Source: Alkalibacillus salilacus
GTDB taxonomy: Bacteria > Bacillota > Bacilli > Bacillales > Alkalibacillaceae
Length of the DNA stretch: 64,000 bases
Direction of reading: 5' to 3'
NCBI RefSeq assembly: GCF_030812915.1
Contig: NZ_JAUSTQ010000005.1
Location: 123,035 to 187,034 of the forward strand
Numbering within the stretch: position 1 is the first letter of the stretch; every line of letters starts with the position of its first letter. The position numbers and the translations under genes were made by a program. Below the pieces are notes generated by a model. That model was not told where the DNA came from, searched no databases, and worked only from the letters and a program-made list of their open reading frames with translations. Positions 1 to 9,431 of this stretch are shown here, piece by piece.

Positions 1-13
1 CACAAACGTCAAT

Positions 14-20
14 CCTCCTC
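14..20 (-). promoter_or_regulatory. Ribosome binding site of a gene running off the left edge (probably hprK)
   Basis: Read on the minus strand there is a strong Shine-Dalgarno GAGGAGG, followed about ten bases later by a GTG at the window edge. In B. subtilis the gene after yvlD in this direction is hprK (HPr kinase/phosphorylase), so that identity is inferred from synteny only; no coding sequence is visible. Confidence 0.5.
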
Positions 21-92
21 AAAAAACACTCTTCTATACAGTTTACCATATCGCTCGTTTTGAGAAATCCATTTTTGCTTGAAGATTTTATG

Positions 93-231
93 ATTGTTTA
101 CCGAGATTGTTAAACAATCTCGAACCATTGTCTAACAGTTCGGCATAATTATGAAACATTTCAAGTAGATTATCGAACAAAGAAGCGCGATTGTTTAACA
201 ATCGCGCCTCTTTGTTTAATAAACCCCTATA
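93..231. repeat. 21-bp-period intergenic array, ATTGTTTAACAAT family (array 1)
   Basis: Six full units start at 106, 127, 148, 169, 190 and 211, exactly 21 bp apart, preceded by a 13-bp partial unit at 93. Each unit begins with a variant of the near-palindrome ATTGTTTAACAAT; the other eight bases differ between units. The array lies between the yvlD terminator and the ribosome binding site of the left-edge gene. An open frame through it encodes only a 7-residue periodic peptide and is judged spurious. Confidence 0.9.
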
Positions 232-237
232 TGAAAA

Positions 238-258
238 AATCACGGCAGCGGCCGTGAT
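238..258 (-). terminator. Terminator of yvlB-yvlD
   Basis: The stem AATCACGGC/GCCGTGATT with a four-base loop is followed on the minus strand by a run of T. It sits directly after the yvlD stop codon. Confidence 0.8.
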
Positions 259-259
259 T

Positions 260-619
260 TTATTTAAACATCTGCTTAAGTAGATTTTGCAGTAAGGCAT
301 TTAAGATCGAAATAATAATCGCTGCTAGGATTGCCCAACCGAAGCCATCAATGACGAATCCATCACCAATTAGCCACTGGGTTAGCATTAACGTCAACGC
401 ATTAATCACAAATAAAAACAATCCGAGCGTGACAAACGTAATCGGTAATGTGAAAAATACAAGAATTGGTCGAACGATCACATTCAAAATCGATAAGATT
501 AGTCCCGCTAATAACGCCATTTCAAATCCATCAACTTGAAAGGCATCAATTAATTCAGATACGGCCAAAATCGCGACCGCATTGACGATAATTGCTATAA
601 GCCAATTTTTTAACATCAT
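260..619 (-). CDS. yvlD: YvlD-like small membrane protein (phage-holin-IV/DUF360 type)
   Basis: A 119-residue integral membrane protein with about four hydrophobic helices (roughly residues 5-25, 30-50, 55-80 and 90-113) and short polar turns. Length and hydrophobic pattern match B. subtilis YvlD, a family of unknown biochemical role often linked to envelope stress. It starts with two ATGs behind GGGAG, ten bases after the yvlB stop, so the two genes probably form an operon ending at a clear hairpin. The PspC-type gene yvlC that lies between them in B. subtilis is absent. Family assignment is firm; function is not known. Confidence 0.85.
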   Translation of the reverse strand: MMLKNWLIAIIVNAVAILAVSELIDAFQVDGFEMALLAGLILSILNVIVRPILVFFTLPITFVTLGLFLFVINALTLMLTQWLIGDGFVIDGFGWAILAAIIISILNALLQNLLKQMFK

Positions 620-629
620 GAAAACTCCC

Positions 630-1685
630 TTATGATTGCTTTACCTTAATTTGCCCCGTCTTCGTTGACAATTGCACATCACAACGAGGCTTCTCGCTTT
701 CTGAATGGAAAAATTGTGTCTGGCGTTTCGCTTTTTGCTCGCCCAGTTCTTGTACGGTCACATTATTTAAGCCGATATCAACGCTATTCCAACTTGTATA
801 AGCTCGACCATTCACACGTAAATCATCAGGGACATGTAATAAAATCGTACCTGTTGTCACGTTAATATCTACTCGCTTAGCATTCTCCTCATCTATTAAC
901 ACTTTAGCAGTTCCTGTTACGACATCGACATCCAGTTCATTTGCTTCACCATCAAAGTGAACGGAGCCAACGACGGTTTCAAGTTTTGCGGTTTCACAAG
1001 AGACATCATCACATTTAACGGAACCGTGTCGTGTGCCTGATTTCAGTTGATCTGCTTCATAGCCTTGTAATTTAACGCTACCATTTACTGTTTGCACATT
1101 GACTTCTTGGCTCTTGTGATCAAACAATTTCACTGATCCGCTAACTGTTTCAATCTGCATCTGTTCATACGTTGTCTCTGGTAAGTATATGGTTGCGTTC
1201 ACGTACATATCTTTACGACTTTGTTCAAGTGACAATTGATCGTCTTGGACCATGACATTGACCGCTTCATCAAAAACATTCTGTGCTTCATTCGCATCAG
1301 TTTGATTAAACACTTTTCCAGCCAGTTTCACTTTAATCACATGATCTTCAGAAGGTTGGACATTAATCGCACCATTCTGCCAACCGACCGATACATTTTT
1401 TACAGCGTGATCGTCGAAATGAAATAAACGATTCACTTCTTTTGGATTCACCCGCTGAACAGCATCGCCAACAAATTGGCCTAAGCCCTCTGCTAATTGT
1501 TTCATATCACGTTTAAAACGTTTGCCGAAATTCGACGACCCTGACTCTGATTGACCTTCAGTCGTTTGTTGATTAGCTTTCTTCTGTTCACTATTTTCAA
1601 GCTCATTCAACATCTCGTCTGCTTCTTCAGATGTTATATGACCTTCTTCTAATAGTTCTAATATTTTACGGCGTGATGCACTCAT
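630..1685 (-). CDS. yvlB: YvlB/LiaX-type DUF4097 beta-helix protein
   Basis: The 351-residue product starts at the ATG behind AAAGGAGG; a longer open frame adds nine residues that overlap this ribosome binding site. The N-terminus (about residues 1-35) is a charged helical module of the kind found in YvlB and LiaX (SASRRKILELLEEGHITSEEA). The body, roughly 90-345, is repetitive beta-strand sequence with recurring GSV and GT steps, typical of the DUF4097 beta-helix fold. There is no signal peptide or membrane segment. Relatives take part in sensing antimicrobial-peptide or cell-wall stress; by that analogy it probably works with the membrane protein YvlD encoded just downstream. The molecular role is inferred. 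Confidence 0.82.
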   Translation of the reverse strand: MSASRRKILELLEEGHITSEEADEMLNELENSEQKKANQQTTEGQSESGSSNFGKRFKRDMKQLAEGLGQFVGDAVQRVNPKEVNRLFHFDDHAVKNVSVGWQNGAINVQPSEDHVIKVKLAGKVFNQTDANEAQNVFDEAVNVMVQDDQLSLEQSRKDMYVNATIYLPETTYEQMQIETVSGSVKLFDHKSQEVNVQTVNGSVKLQGYEADQLKSGTRHGSVKCDDVSCETAKLETVVGSVHFDGEANELDVDVVTGTAKVLIDEENAKRVDINVTTGTILLHVPDDLRVNGRAYTSWNSVDIGLNNVTVQELGEQKAKRQTQFFHSESEKPRCDVQLSTKTGQIKVKQS

Positions 1686-1755
1686 CAGTTGAACCTCCTT
1701 TAAATCGATCATTTATAATATGCTCGTTCCCACTGATGAGCGACCTGAAACCTGT

Positions 1756-2448
1756 TTATGAATCAACCTGATCGACATCGACCTTGTAAAATGTCTCATA
1801 ACGCAAGCGTTGTAGGGCGCTTTCATATTCACCAGTGAAATTCGAGCTCTCTTGCATTTTACGAAGCATACCTTCAGCTTGTGATTTATGTGATTTAATC
1901 GCCGCTAGCTTCCGGTCAAAAACAGATTCTGTGTCTAATACAATGTCTGGCTCACCTAAGTTAGCTTCACGATCATTGGATATCGCTGTTGCCCATACTT
2001 CTGGTCGCTTATCTTGATCCATTTGACGCACTGCTTCGAATGCAGCAGCCCCCATGGCATTATGATCGGGATGCACTGCATATGGTGGATAAAACGTAAT
2101 GACAAGCGTCGCATCAGCAGCTTCAATTCGCTGTTTCAAATCTTCTGCTACTTCATATTTTGATTCAAATTCTAATGTTTTATCACGATAACCGAGCATC
2201 ACCAAATCCATATCAAGGACGTTGCAGGCATCTATTAGTTCTTGTTTACGAATCTCTGGCAATGTTTCACGGTTTGCGAAAAAGGGTGTTCCCATATTAC
2301 GTCCCATTTCACCTAATGTTCCGCATAAATATTTAACAGGCACGCCTGCGTCACGAAAATTTAATATCGTTCCTGAAGTACCAAATGATTCATCATCAGG
2401 GTGTGGGTATATAATGACTACTTGTTCGTGTTTTGCAAAATCGACCAT
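1756..2448 (-). CDS. bshB2: Bacillithiol biosynthesis deacetylase BshB2
   Basis: A 230-residue PIG-L/LmbE-family zinc deacetylase. The metal-binding PHPDDE motif lies at about residues 15-20, and a second conserved His segment (AVHPDHNAMG) near 123-132. BshB2 removes the acetyl group from N-acetylglucosaminyl-malate in bacillithiol synthesis. It lies 12 bp after a yojF homologue, the same pairing as yojF-yojG (bshB2) in B. subtilis. The start follows GGGAG. Whether it is the main deacetylase or a backup to BshB1 cannot be decided from this window. Confidence 0.9.
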   Translation of the reverse strand: MVDFAKHEQVVIIYPHPDDESFGTSGTILNFRDAGVPVKYLCGTLGEMGRNMGTPFFANRETLPEIRKQELIDACNVLDMDLVMLGYRDKTLEFESKYEVAEDLKQRIEAADATLVITFYPPYAVHPDHNAMGAAAFEAVRQMDQDKRPEVWATAISNDREANLGEPDIVLDTESVFDRKLAAIKSHKSQAEGMLRKMQESSNFTGEYESALQRLRYETFYKVDVDQVDS

Positions 2449-2460
2449 CGTTTCTCCCTC

Positions 2461-2811
2461 CTACATCTTAAATGGTGTTCGACTGATTTCTAATGCGACC
2501 ATTAGGCGACCTTCACCGTCATGACCGGCCATTAAAAGTTGATCGTTTTCGTTCATTTCATAGTCTGTGATTCCTTCTGCGTAGATCCAACCGTTTGTTT
2601 TTAAGCCAACACGGTAGGTACCATCTGATTCGACAATCGTACCGCGTTCGTATGTGATTTCGGCATTGCGAATATAAGCGCCAACATTGTGGGCATTCGA
2701 GTCAAAGTGTTTCGCATAAGCGCCGTTAGTTGTTTCTAAATGGATATATACAGGTTCATTCGCAAATTGATCAAGAAGTGTTTGGACGTTTTCCATGTCA
2801 ATAGCTTTCAT
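2461..2811 (-). CDS. yojF: YojF family protein (DUF1806)
   Basis: The product has 116 residues, the same length as B. subtilis YojF, with the conserved opening (MKAIDMENVQ), the segment PVYIHLETT and a C-terminal LLMAGH block. It is a soluble all-beta protein without known catalytic motifs. Translational spacing to bshB2 is tight, so the two are likely co-expressed, and a supporting role in bacillithiol metabolism is suggested by linkage alone. Confidence 0.88.
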   Translation of the reverse strand: MKAIDMENVQTLLDQFANEPVYIHLETTNGAYAKHFDSNAHNVGAYIRNAEITYERGTIVESDGTYRVGLKTNGWIYAEGITDYEMNENDQLLMAGHDGEGRLMVALEISRTPFKM

Positions 2812-2823
2812 GTTTAGCCTCCC

Positions 2824-5676
2824 TTATGTCGTTAACTGTTCTTTCTTTAATTCACGGTCGCGTTCTAGTACTGTCTTTAAATAACGACCTGTATGTGATG
2901 CTTCGATTTCAGCGACATCTTCTGGTGTTCCAGTGGCAATAATCTCACCACCGCCGTCACCGCCTTCTGGTCCTAAATCGATGATATGATCGGCTGTTTT
3001 AATAACGTTTAAATCGTGTTCGATGATAATCACGCTATCCCCATTTTCAACAAGGCGTTGTAAGACCATCAGTAATCGTCTAATATCATCGGTATGCAAA
3101 CCAGTCGTTGGTTCATCTAAAATATAGAGCGACTTGCCATTTGTCCGGCGATGTAATTCACTGGCAAGCTTCACACGTTGCGCCTCGCCACCTGATAACG
3201 TCGTCGCTTGTTGACCAAGTTTTACATAACCCAGGCCGACATCATAAATCGTTTGTAATTTGCGTTTGATTTTCGGGATATTTTCAAAGAATTCAAGTGC
3301 TTCTTCTACGCGCATTTCGAGTACGTCAGCAATGTTTTTACCTTTATATTTCACTTCTAACGTCTCACGATTATAGCGTTTACCGTGACAAACCTCACAA
3401 GGCACATACACATCTGGTAAAAAGTGCATCTCGATTTTTATGATCCCGTCACCTTTACAAGCCTCACAGCGTCCGCCTTTGACGTTAAAACTGAAACGCC
3501 CTTTCTTATAACCACGCATTTTTGCTTCACTTGTTTGCGCGAATACATCACGAATATCATCAAACACACCGATATACGTCGCTGGGTTCGAACGCGGTGT
3601 CCGACCAATAGGCGATTGATCAATATCAATCACTTTCTCTAAATGATCCAATCCATCAATCGTTTTGTGCTCTCCAGGTTTCGTTTTACCGCGGTGGAGT
3701 GTTTTCGATAATGTTTTATATAAAATATCGTTAATTAACGTACTCTTACCTGACCCTGAAACGCCTGTTACCACGGTCATTAAGCCAAGTGGAATCGACG
3801 TATCAATCGTTTTAAGATTATTTTCCGTTGCTTCACGAATCGTCAGCTGACGGTCAGGATTGATCGGACGACGTTCACTCGGTAGAGGTATAAATTCTTT
3901 TCCGCTTAAATACTGACCCGTAAGCGATTCAGGCTGATCCATCACCTCAGTAGGTGTGCCGCTCGCCACGATTTCGCCACCTTGTGCACCAGCTCCGGGG
4001 CCTACATCAATTAAATAATCAGCTGCTAACATCGTATCTTCATCGTGTTCAACGACAATTAATGTATTATCAAGGTCGCGCATCTGTTTAAGCGTTTCGA
4101 TCAAGCGATCATTGTCTCGTTGATGCAACCCAATTGATGGCTCATCCAACACATAAAGGACGCCGTTTAAGGCCGAGCCGATTTGTGTCGCCAAACGAAT
4201 ACGCTGGGCTTCTCCTCCTGATAATGTGCCAGCTGAACGGGAAAGGTTTAAGTACTCTAAACCAACATTAATTAAGAACGACAGGCGATCTTGAATCTCA
4301 CGCACGATCATGTCGGCAATTTTTCGGTCTTTGTCACTTAAAGATAAATCTTTAACCCACGCTAAACTTTGGGTCACACTTAATTCCGTCACTTCGCCAA
4401 TATGGTTCTGAGACAGTTTAACGGCAAGAGCTTCCTCATTTAGGCGATAACCATTACAAGTCGGGCACGGAGACTGGGCCATGTATTTCTCCATTTGTTC
4501 ACGAATAAAGCTCGAACTCGATTCTTTATAACGACGCGCGACATTATTTAATACACCTTCAAAGAAAATCCAATTTTCTCGCACTTGTCCGCGTTCGTTT
4601 TCATAATGGAAATAAATCTTCTCATCGCCACTTCCGTTCAAGACTTTATCTAATTGCTCTTCAGGTAAGTCTTTAACTGGTGTATCCATATTAATCCCAT
4701 AATGCTCACATACAGATTGCAGAAGTTGCGGGTAATATTGCGTCGAAATCGGTTGCCACGGAGCAATCGCGTGTTGGTTGAGTGATAAATCCCGGTCTGG
4801 AATGACTAGTTCTAAGTCGACCTCAAGTTTTTGGCCAATGCCATCACATGTTTTACAAGCACCCAACGGATTATTAAATGAAAATAGGCGTGGTTCTAAT
4901 TCAGTGATCGTAAAACCACATTCTGGACAAGCATGATTTTCATTAAATAATAGGTCTTCTCCATCAATTAAATCCATGATGACTTGACCTTCACTAATCG
5001 ACAGTGCCGTTTCAATTGAATCACTCAAACGGCCTTCAATGCCTTCTTTTATGACAATTCGATCAACAACGACTTCAATCGTATGCTTTTTATTCTTCTC
5101 AAGTTCTATTTCCTCGGAAATCTCGCGCATTTCACCATCAACACGTAAACGAACATAGCCTTCTTTTTTCAAGTTTTCCATCAAGCGCTTGTGTTCACCT
5201 TTTCGATCTGAAACAACAGGCGCTAACACTTGCATCTTCGTTCGTTCTTCAAGTGCCATCACTTGATCAACCATCTGTTCAACCGTTTGTGCCGAAATCT
5301 CTATGCCGTGAATTGGACAGATCGGCTGACCGACACGCGCGAACAATAAACGTAAATAATCATATATTTCGGTCACCGTTCCGACAGTCGAACGCGGGTT
5401 ATGGCTCGTCGTTTTTTGGTCGATCGAAATGGCTGGTGATAACCCTTCAATCGCATCGACGTCAGGTTTGTCCATTTGTCCTAGGAATTGTCGAGCATAG
5501 GCTGATAACGACTCCACATAACGACGCTGCCCTTCCGCATAAATCGTATCAAACGCCAAAGACGACTTGCCTGAGCCAGACAAGCCAGTCATGACGATGA
5601 ATTGATTTTTTGGAATGGTTACGTCAATATCTTTTAAATTGTGTGCTCTCGCGCCTTTTACCGTAATAGATTTCAT
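2824..5676 (-). CDS. uvrA: UvrABC excinuclease subunit A
   Basis: The damage-recognition ATPase of nucleotide excision repair, about 950 residues as usual. It has two ABC-type ATPase modules: Walker [11 protein letters not shown] near the N-terminus and [10 protein letters not shown] near 640, each with its signature motif (TLSGGEAQR). Zinc-binding CPECGF and [15 protein letters not shown] clusters are visible. I chose the ATG at 5676 because GGAAGGGTGA lies nine bases upstream; a GTG at 5685 overlapping the uvrB stop would add three residues but has no spacing for a ribosome binding site. It follows uvrB directly, so the pair is one operon. Confidence 0.98.
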   Translation of the reverse strand: MKSITVKGARAHNLKDIDVTIPKNQFIVMTGLSGSGKSSLAFDTIYAEGQRRYVESLSAYARQFLGQMDKPDVDAIEGLSPAISIDQKTTSHNPRSTVGTVTEIYDYLRLLFARVGQPICPIHGIEISAQTVEQMVDQVMALEERTKMQVLAPVVSDRKGEHKRLMENLKKEGYVRLRVDGEMREISEEIELEKNKKHTIEVVVDRIVIKEGIEGRLSDSIETALSISEGQVIMDLIDGEDLLFNENHACPECGFTITELEPRLFSFNNPLGACKTCDGIGQKLEVDLELVIPDRDLSLNQHAIAPWQPISTQYYPQLLQSVCEHYGINMDTPVKDLPEEQLDKVLNGSGDEKIYFHYENERGQVRENWIFFEGVLNNVARRYKESSSSFIREQMEKYMAQSPCPTCNGYRLNEEALAVKLSQNHIGEVTELSVTQSLAWVKDLSLSDKDRKIADMIVREIQDRLSFLINVGLEYLNLSRSAGTLSGGEAQRIRLATQIGSALNGVLYVLDEPSIGLHQRDNDRLIETLKQMRDLDNTLIVVEHDEDTMLAADYLIDVGPGAGAQGGEIVASGTPTEVMDQPESLTGQYLSGKEFIPLPSERRPINPDRQLTIREATENNLKTIDTSIPLGLMTVVTGVSGSGKSTLINDILYKTLSKTLHRGKTKPGEHKTIDGLDHLEKVIDIDQSPIGRTPRSNPATYIGVFDDIRDVFAQTSEAKMRGYKKGRFSFNVKGGRCEACKGDGIIKIEMHFLPDVYVPCEVCHGKRYNRETLEVKYKGKNIADVLEMRVEEALEFFENIPKIKRKLQTIYDVGLGYVKLGQQATTLSGGEAQRVKLASELHRRTNGKSLYILDEPTTGLHTDDIRRLLMVLQRLVENGDSVIIIEHDLNVIKTADHIIDLGPEGGDGGGEIIATGTPEDVAEIEASHTGRYLKTVLERDRELKKEQLTT

Positions 5677-5681
5677 CTCGT

Positions 5682-7664
5682 TCACCCTTCCGCTTTTAGC
5701 TCAAGCATGGCATCCCGTAATTCCATCGCACGCTCGAAATCAAGATCTTTAGCTGCTTGCTTCATTTCTGTTTCAAGCTGATCGATCATTTCGGCTTTTT
5801 CGTCTTTCGATAAATTCTTGTATTGTTCAGCAACGCTTGTACTTTCACCTTCATCTTCACTATCATACGTCGCCTTAATCACATCACGGATTTCCTTCTT
5901 GATCGTCGTTGGCGTAATACCATGTTCCTCATTATAAGCAATCTGTTTTTCACGACGTCGGTACGTTTCATCGATCGCCACTTGCATAGAATCCGTCATT
6001 TTATCCGCATACATAATCACTCGTCCGTCTGCATTACGCGCTGCACGGCCCGTTGTCTGAATAAGTGATCTTTCTGAACGGAGGAAACCTTCTTTATCTG
6101 CATCTAAAATCGCGACTAATGACACTTCTGGTAAATCGAGTCCTTCACGTAATAAGTTAATCCCGACTAAGACGTCATATTTACCGAGCCGGAGATCACG
6201 AATAATTTCAATACGTTCTAGCGTTTTAATTTCGGAGTGTAAGTAAGCGACTTTTATCCCCATTTCTTGAAGATAATTCGTTAAATCCTCCGACATTTTG
6301 ATCGTCAGTGTCGTCACAAGTACCCGCTCATCCCGCTCGGTTCGTTTGTTAATTTCACCGATTAAGTCATCAATCTGACCTTTAATCGGTCTAACTTCGA
6401 TTTCAGGGTCAAGCAAGCCTGTCGGACGAATAATCTGTTCGACCATTTCAGGTGAATGTTCACGTTCATAAGGACCAGGCGTTGCAGAAACATAGATACC
6501 GTGATTAATATGTTTTTCAAATTCCTGAAATGTTAGTGGACGGTTATCCATCGCAGACGGCAAACGGAAACCATGATCGACTAGCGTCTGCTTACGCGCT
6601 TGGTCACCATTAAACATCCCACGAACTTGTGGCAATGTAACGTGAGACTCGTCCACCACAATCAGTGAATCATCTGGAAAATAATCAAGTAACGTATATG
6701 GGGTCGAACCAGGCTCACGGAACGATAAATGCCGTGAATAGTTTTCAATACCTGAGCAGAATCCCATCTCGCGCATCATTTCCAAGTCATAATTCGTGCG
6801 TTGTTCCAGGCGCTGTGCTTCAAGTAATTGATCATTCGCCTTGAAACGCGCCAGCTGTTCTTGAAGTTCTTGTTCAATGTTTTTAATCGCACGTTTCATC
6901 TTCTCTTCACGTGTGACGAAGTGTGACGCAGGGAAAATCGCGACATGATCACGATCACCGAGAATTTCACCTGTTAACGCATCCACTTCGCGAATCCGAT
7001 CGATTTCATCACCGAAAAATTCGATTCGGATACAATGTTCTTCCCGTGATGCTGGGATAATCTCGACTGAATCGCCTCTCACGCGAAACGTCCCGCGCTG
7101 AAAGTCAATATCATTACGTGCATACTGGATATCAACCAAGTCACGTAATACTTGATCACGCTCCTTTTCCATCCCTGTCCGTAAAGACAAGACGAGCTCA
7201 CGGTATTCCGTCGGCGAACCTAAACCGTATATACACGACACACTTGCTACGATTAAGACATCATTTCGTTCGAATAAAGCTGATGTCGCCGAGTGCCGTA
7301 ACTTATCAATTTCGTCATTAATGCTCGCATCCTTTTCAATATATGTATCAGAATGCGGCACATAAGCTTCCGGCTGATAATAGTCATAATAACTGACGAA
7401 ATACTCGACAGCATTATTCGGGAAAAACTCTTTAAACTCACTATATAATTGACCAGCAAGCGTCTTATTGTGTGCAATGACGAGGGTTGGTCGATTGATT
7501 TCTGTAACCACATTGGATACAGTAAATGTTTTACCTGTCCCCGTTGCTCCGAGCAATGTCTGGTGCTGCTTACCTTCACGCACACCATTCACAAGTTCCT
7601 TAATCGCTTGCGGTTGATCACCTTGAGGTTCAAATTGCGACTCTAATTGAAATGCTTCCGCCAC
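5682..7664 (-). CDS. uvrB: UvrABC excinuclease subunit B
   Basis: A 660-residue helicase-like subunit that loads onto damaged DNA with UvrA and recruits UvrC. Walker [10 protein letters not shown] lies near residue 39, the beta-hairpin region [10 protein letters not shown] follows near 92, a DESH Walker B motif is present, and the C-terminal UVR domain (about 620-658) ends the protein. The start is a GTG preceded by TGGAG. The gene lies 244 bases below a putative LexA-type operator and its promoter, with an array of 21-bp-spaced motifs in the presumed leader. Confidence 0.98.
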   Translation of the reverse strand: MAEAFQLESQFEPQGDQPQAIKELVNGVREGKQHQTLLGATGTGKTFTVSNVVTEINRPTLVIAHNKTLAGQLYSEFKEFFPNNAVEYFVSYYDYYQPEAYVPHSDTYIEKDASINDEIDKLRHSATSALFERNDVLIVASVSCIYGLGSPTEYRELVLSLRTGMEKERDQVLRDLVDIQYARNDIDFQRGTFRVRGDSVEIIPASREEHCIRIEFFGDEIDRIREVDALTGEILGDRDHVAIFPASHFVTREEKMKRAIKNIEQELQEQLARFKANDQLLEAQRLEQRTNYDLEMMREMGFCSGIENYSRHLSFREPGSTPYTLLDYFPDDSLIVVDESHVTLPQVRGMFNGDQARKQTLVDHGFRLPSAMDNRPLTFQEFEKHINHGIYVSATPGPYEREHSPEMVEQIIRPTGLLDPEIEVRPIKGQIDDLIGEINKRTERDERVLVTTLTIKMSEDLTNYLQEMGIKVAYLHSEIKTLERIEIIRDLRLGKYDVLVGINLLREGLDLPEVSLVAILDADKEGFLRSERSLIQTTGRAARNADGRVIMYADKMTDSMQVAIDETYRRREKQIAYNEEHGITPTTIKKEIRDVIKATYDSEDEGESTSVAEQYKNLSKDEKAEMIDQLETEMKQAAKDLDFERAMELRDAMLELKAEG

Positions 7665-7703
7665 ATCATCAACTCCAGTTTAAGAAAAGTTTCTATTTAT
7701 ATA

Positions 7704-7887
7704 TTGCATCATAATTTATTGTTATTGCTTCCAGACTCTGTGCGTGTTGCGTCAAATTCTTGATTGCTTGCGTCAAAAAGCATTGTTGTTGCATCAAATT
7801 TTAAGTGACTTGCGCCAAATTTTGCTAGGCTTGTTTCAAAATCGCGTTGGCTTGCACCAGATTATCTTGGTGTTGCGCCAAAAACTC
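7704..7887. repeat. 21-bp-period intergenic array, TTGCGYCAA family (array 2)
   Basis: Copies of TTG-NNN-CAA (TTGCGTCAA, TTGCATCAA, TTGCGCCAA, TTGTTTCAA, TTGCACCAG) start at 7704, 7725, 7747, 7768, 7789, 7810, 7831, 7852 and 7873. All steps are 21 bp except one of 22. The intervening 11-12 bases are unrelated to each other. With the predicted uvrB promoter near 7910-7936, the array would lie in the 5' leader of the uvrBA mRNA. Confidence 0.9.
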
Positions 7888-7907
7888 AACTCTCTATAAT
7901 CATTTCC

Positions 7908-7936
7908 AGTATAACATAGACGAACACCCGTTTGTA
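7908..7936 (-). promoter_or_regulatory. Predicted uvrBA promoter with LexA (DinR) operator
   Basis: On the minus strand a -10 TATACT (7908-7913) is preceded after 17 bases by a weak -35 TACAAA. Overlapping it at 7921-7934 is CGAACACCCGTTTG, which matches the Gram-positive SOS box CGAACRNRYGTTYG at 13 of 14 positions. uvrBA is a known SOS operon in B. subtilis. Array 2 separates this site from uvrB. Confidence 0.75.
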
Positions 7937-8036
7937 TAGATACCAAAAAACAGAGTCATATCATAAGCATATTTTGTCACTGGATTGATTGCAAAGAATA
8001 TGATTGTGTATGGGGTTTGTCCAAATAAAAAAGAAA

Positions 8037-8065
8037 ATCTCATTCTGCATTAAGCAAAATGAGAT
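8037..8065 (-). terminator. Terminator downstream of minJ
   Basis: The stem ATCTCATT/AATGAGAT, with an inner TGC/GCA pairing, is followed on the minus strand by TTTTCTTTTTT. It begins twelve bases after the minJ stop. Confidence 0.85.
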
Positions 8066-8076
8066 CCTATTAACTA

Positions 8077-9288
8077 TTACATTGTTAAGGTTTCTGTCGT
8101 TTGTAGTGTGAATCTTGGGCGTTCTTTTACAAAGATGAAACCAAGTTGATGATCTTCACCTTCATGAATGGGGCGCTGGACAAATTTCGTTTCACCGTTA
8201 AGATCTTGAACGTTTAGTTTACAATATGAACGATTTTCACTCATGACATCGTAAAATTCGTGTTCATTTTGCACTGGCACATCATGTACACGTTCAATTT
8301 TCTCACCAACGACAACGTCCAATTCATCTGCAGGTGAACCAGGTATAATACCAGCAATCGTAATGCCATCTGGTTCAGGGCGAAAGATCGGTAAACGTTC
8401 GCGGTCAAAGAAGCGAATCATTAGACTGATGAAAGCACGTGCCACTACAGCAAAGCCGACAACTGAAATCAATACGTAAGGAACTGACATCAGTGGAATG
8501 AACACACCAGCTAATAGAATTGTTAATAACAAGACACTCAAGCCAATTCGTTTAGCTCCTTGTTCACTGAACACGCCCCGGAACACTTGTGAAAATCCGA
8601 TGATATATGGAAACAGCACGAACTGTATATTGACTGTATCCATCGCAAACATGGGCCACCAAGCAAATGCATCATTCAGCGCTAATGTCCCACCTGGAAG
8701 CGGGAATAATAACGGAACTAGCATTAACCGACTCGCTCGATGGGCTATAACATTTTTTCCCCGGTCACCTACCTGTAATAGCGGGAAAGTTAATGCACGT
8801 TTCGTCGTCATGACTAAGACGACTTCAGCCAATAATAATGCTAACAAGACGTAGATCATCCCATCTAAGGGGACTTGATACAAGCCTTCGCTAATCGCTT
8901 CATTCCACACGATTACATCAAATTGTTGTAACAACCATACTGTCACAATTGTTAATCCGAGTGTATATGCAGGGGATAAAAGAGCTAATTGACCCGTTAA
9001 CATCATAATGAACGTTATGATCGTTAACAACAACAGCCACTCCCATGTCACAACAACTCCAACTAAAACGAGTCCAATTGATACCAACAAACCTAATCCA
9101 AGTCCGATCAACCACGTTCCACGCCATTCAGCGTGTAGTGGAAAAATACGATGTCCAAACTGCCTACGATCACGTTTAATCCGTAATGTTCCTATTAAAA
9201 ACGACAACACAATTGCTATATATAATAGTGGCTGTGCAATAAACCAAGCTATACCAAGTCCGATTTCAGTTAACCATGTTTGCCACAT
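8077..9288 (-). CDS. minJ: MinJ-like PDZ membrane protein (division topology)
   Basis: A 403-residue protein with several transmembrane helices between residues 10 and about 290 and a C-terminal PDZ domain (about 300-385: GIIPGSPADELDVVVGEKI). Size, topology and position between uvrB and ctpB match B. subtilis MinJ (YvjD), which links MinD to the pole/septum marker DivIVA and so places the division site. The start follows AGGGGGG. The small gene swrA, present beside minJ in B. subtilis, is missing here. Confidence 0.87.
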   Translation of the reverse strand: MWQTWLTEIGLGIAWFIAQPLLYIAIVLSFLIGTLRIKRDRRQFGHRIFPLHAEWRGTWLIGLGLGLLVSIGLVLVGVVVTWEWLLLLTIITFIMMLTGQLALLSPAYTLGLTIVTVWLLQQFDVIVWNEAISEGLYQVPLDGMIYVLLALLLAEVVLVMTTKRALTFPLLQVGDRGKNVIAHRASRLMLVPLLFPLPGGTLALNDAFAWWPMFAMDTVNIQFVLFPYIIGFSQVFRGVFSEQGAKRIGLSVLLLTILLAGVFIPLMSVPYVLISVVGFAVVARAFISLMIRFFDRERLPIFRPEPDGITIAGIIPGSPADELDVVVGEKIERVHDVPVQNEHEFYDVMSENRSYCKLNVQDLNGETKFVQRPIHEGEDHQLGFIFVKERPRFTLQTTETLTM

Positions 9289-9398
9289 CTAAATCCCCCC
9301 TTATACGACATCTTCTAACGTATATTTTTCGTTATCTTAACGAGAATTCCTGCTTGATGATCTTAAACAGCCTAAACGACTTAACTAATCTAGGTAAA

Positions 9399-9426
9399 AA
9401 AGATGACCCACTCTGGAGTCATCTTT
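9399..9426 (-). terminator. Terminator downstream of ctpB
   Basis: The stem AAAGATGAC/GTCATCTTT with a ten-base loop is followed by TTTTTACC on the minus strand, six bases after the ctpB stop. Confidence 0.85.
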
Positions 9427-9431
9427 AACTT

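Noticed and set aside
88..300. 70-residue open frame on the minus strand at the left end
   Set aside because: It is produced by the 21-bp array and the yvlD terminator; its 7-residue periodicity mirrors the repeat and it has no ribosome binding site.
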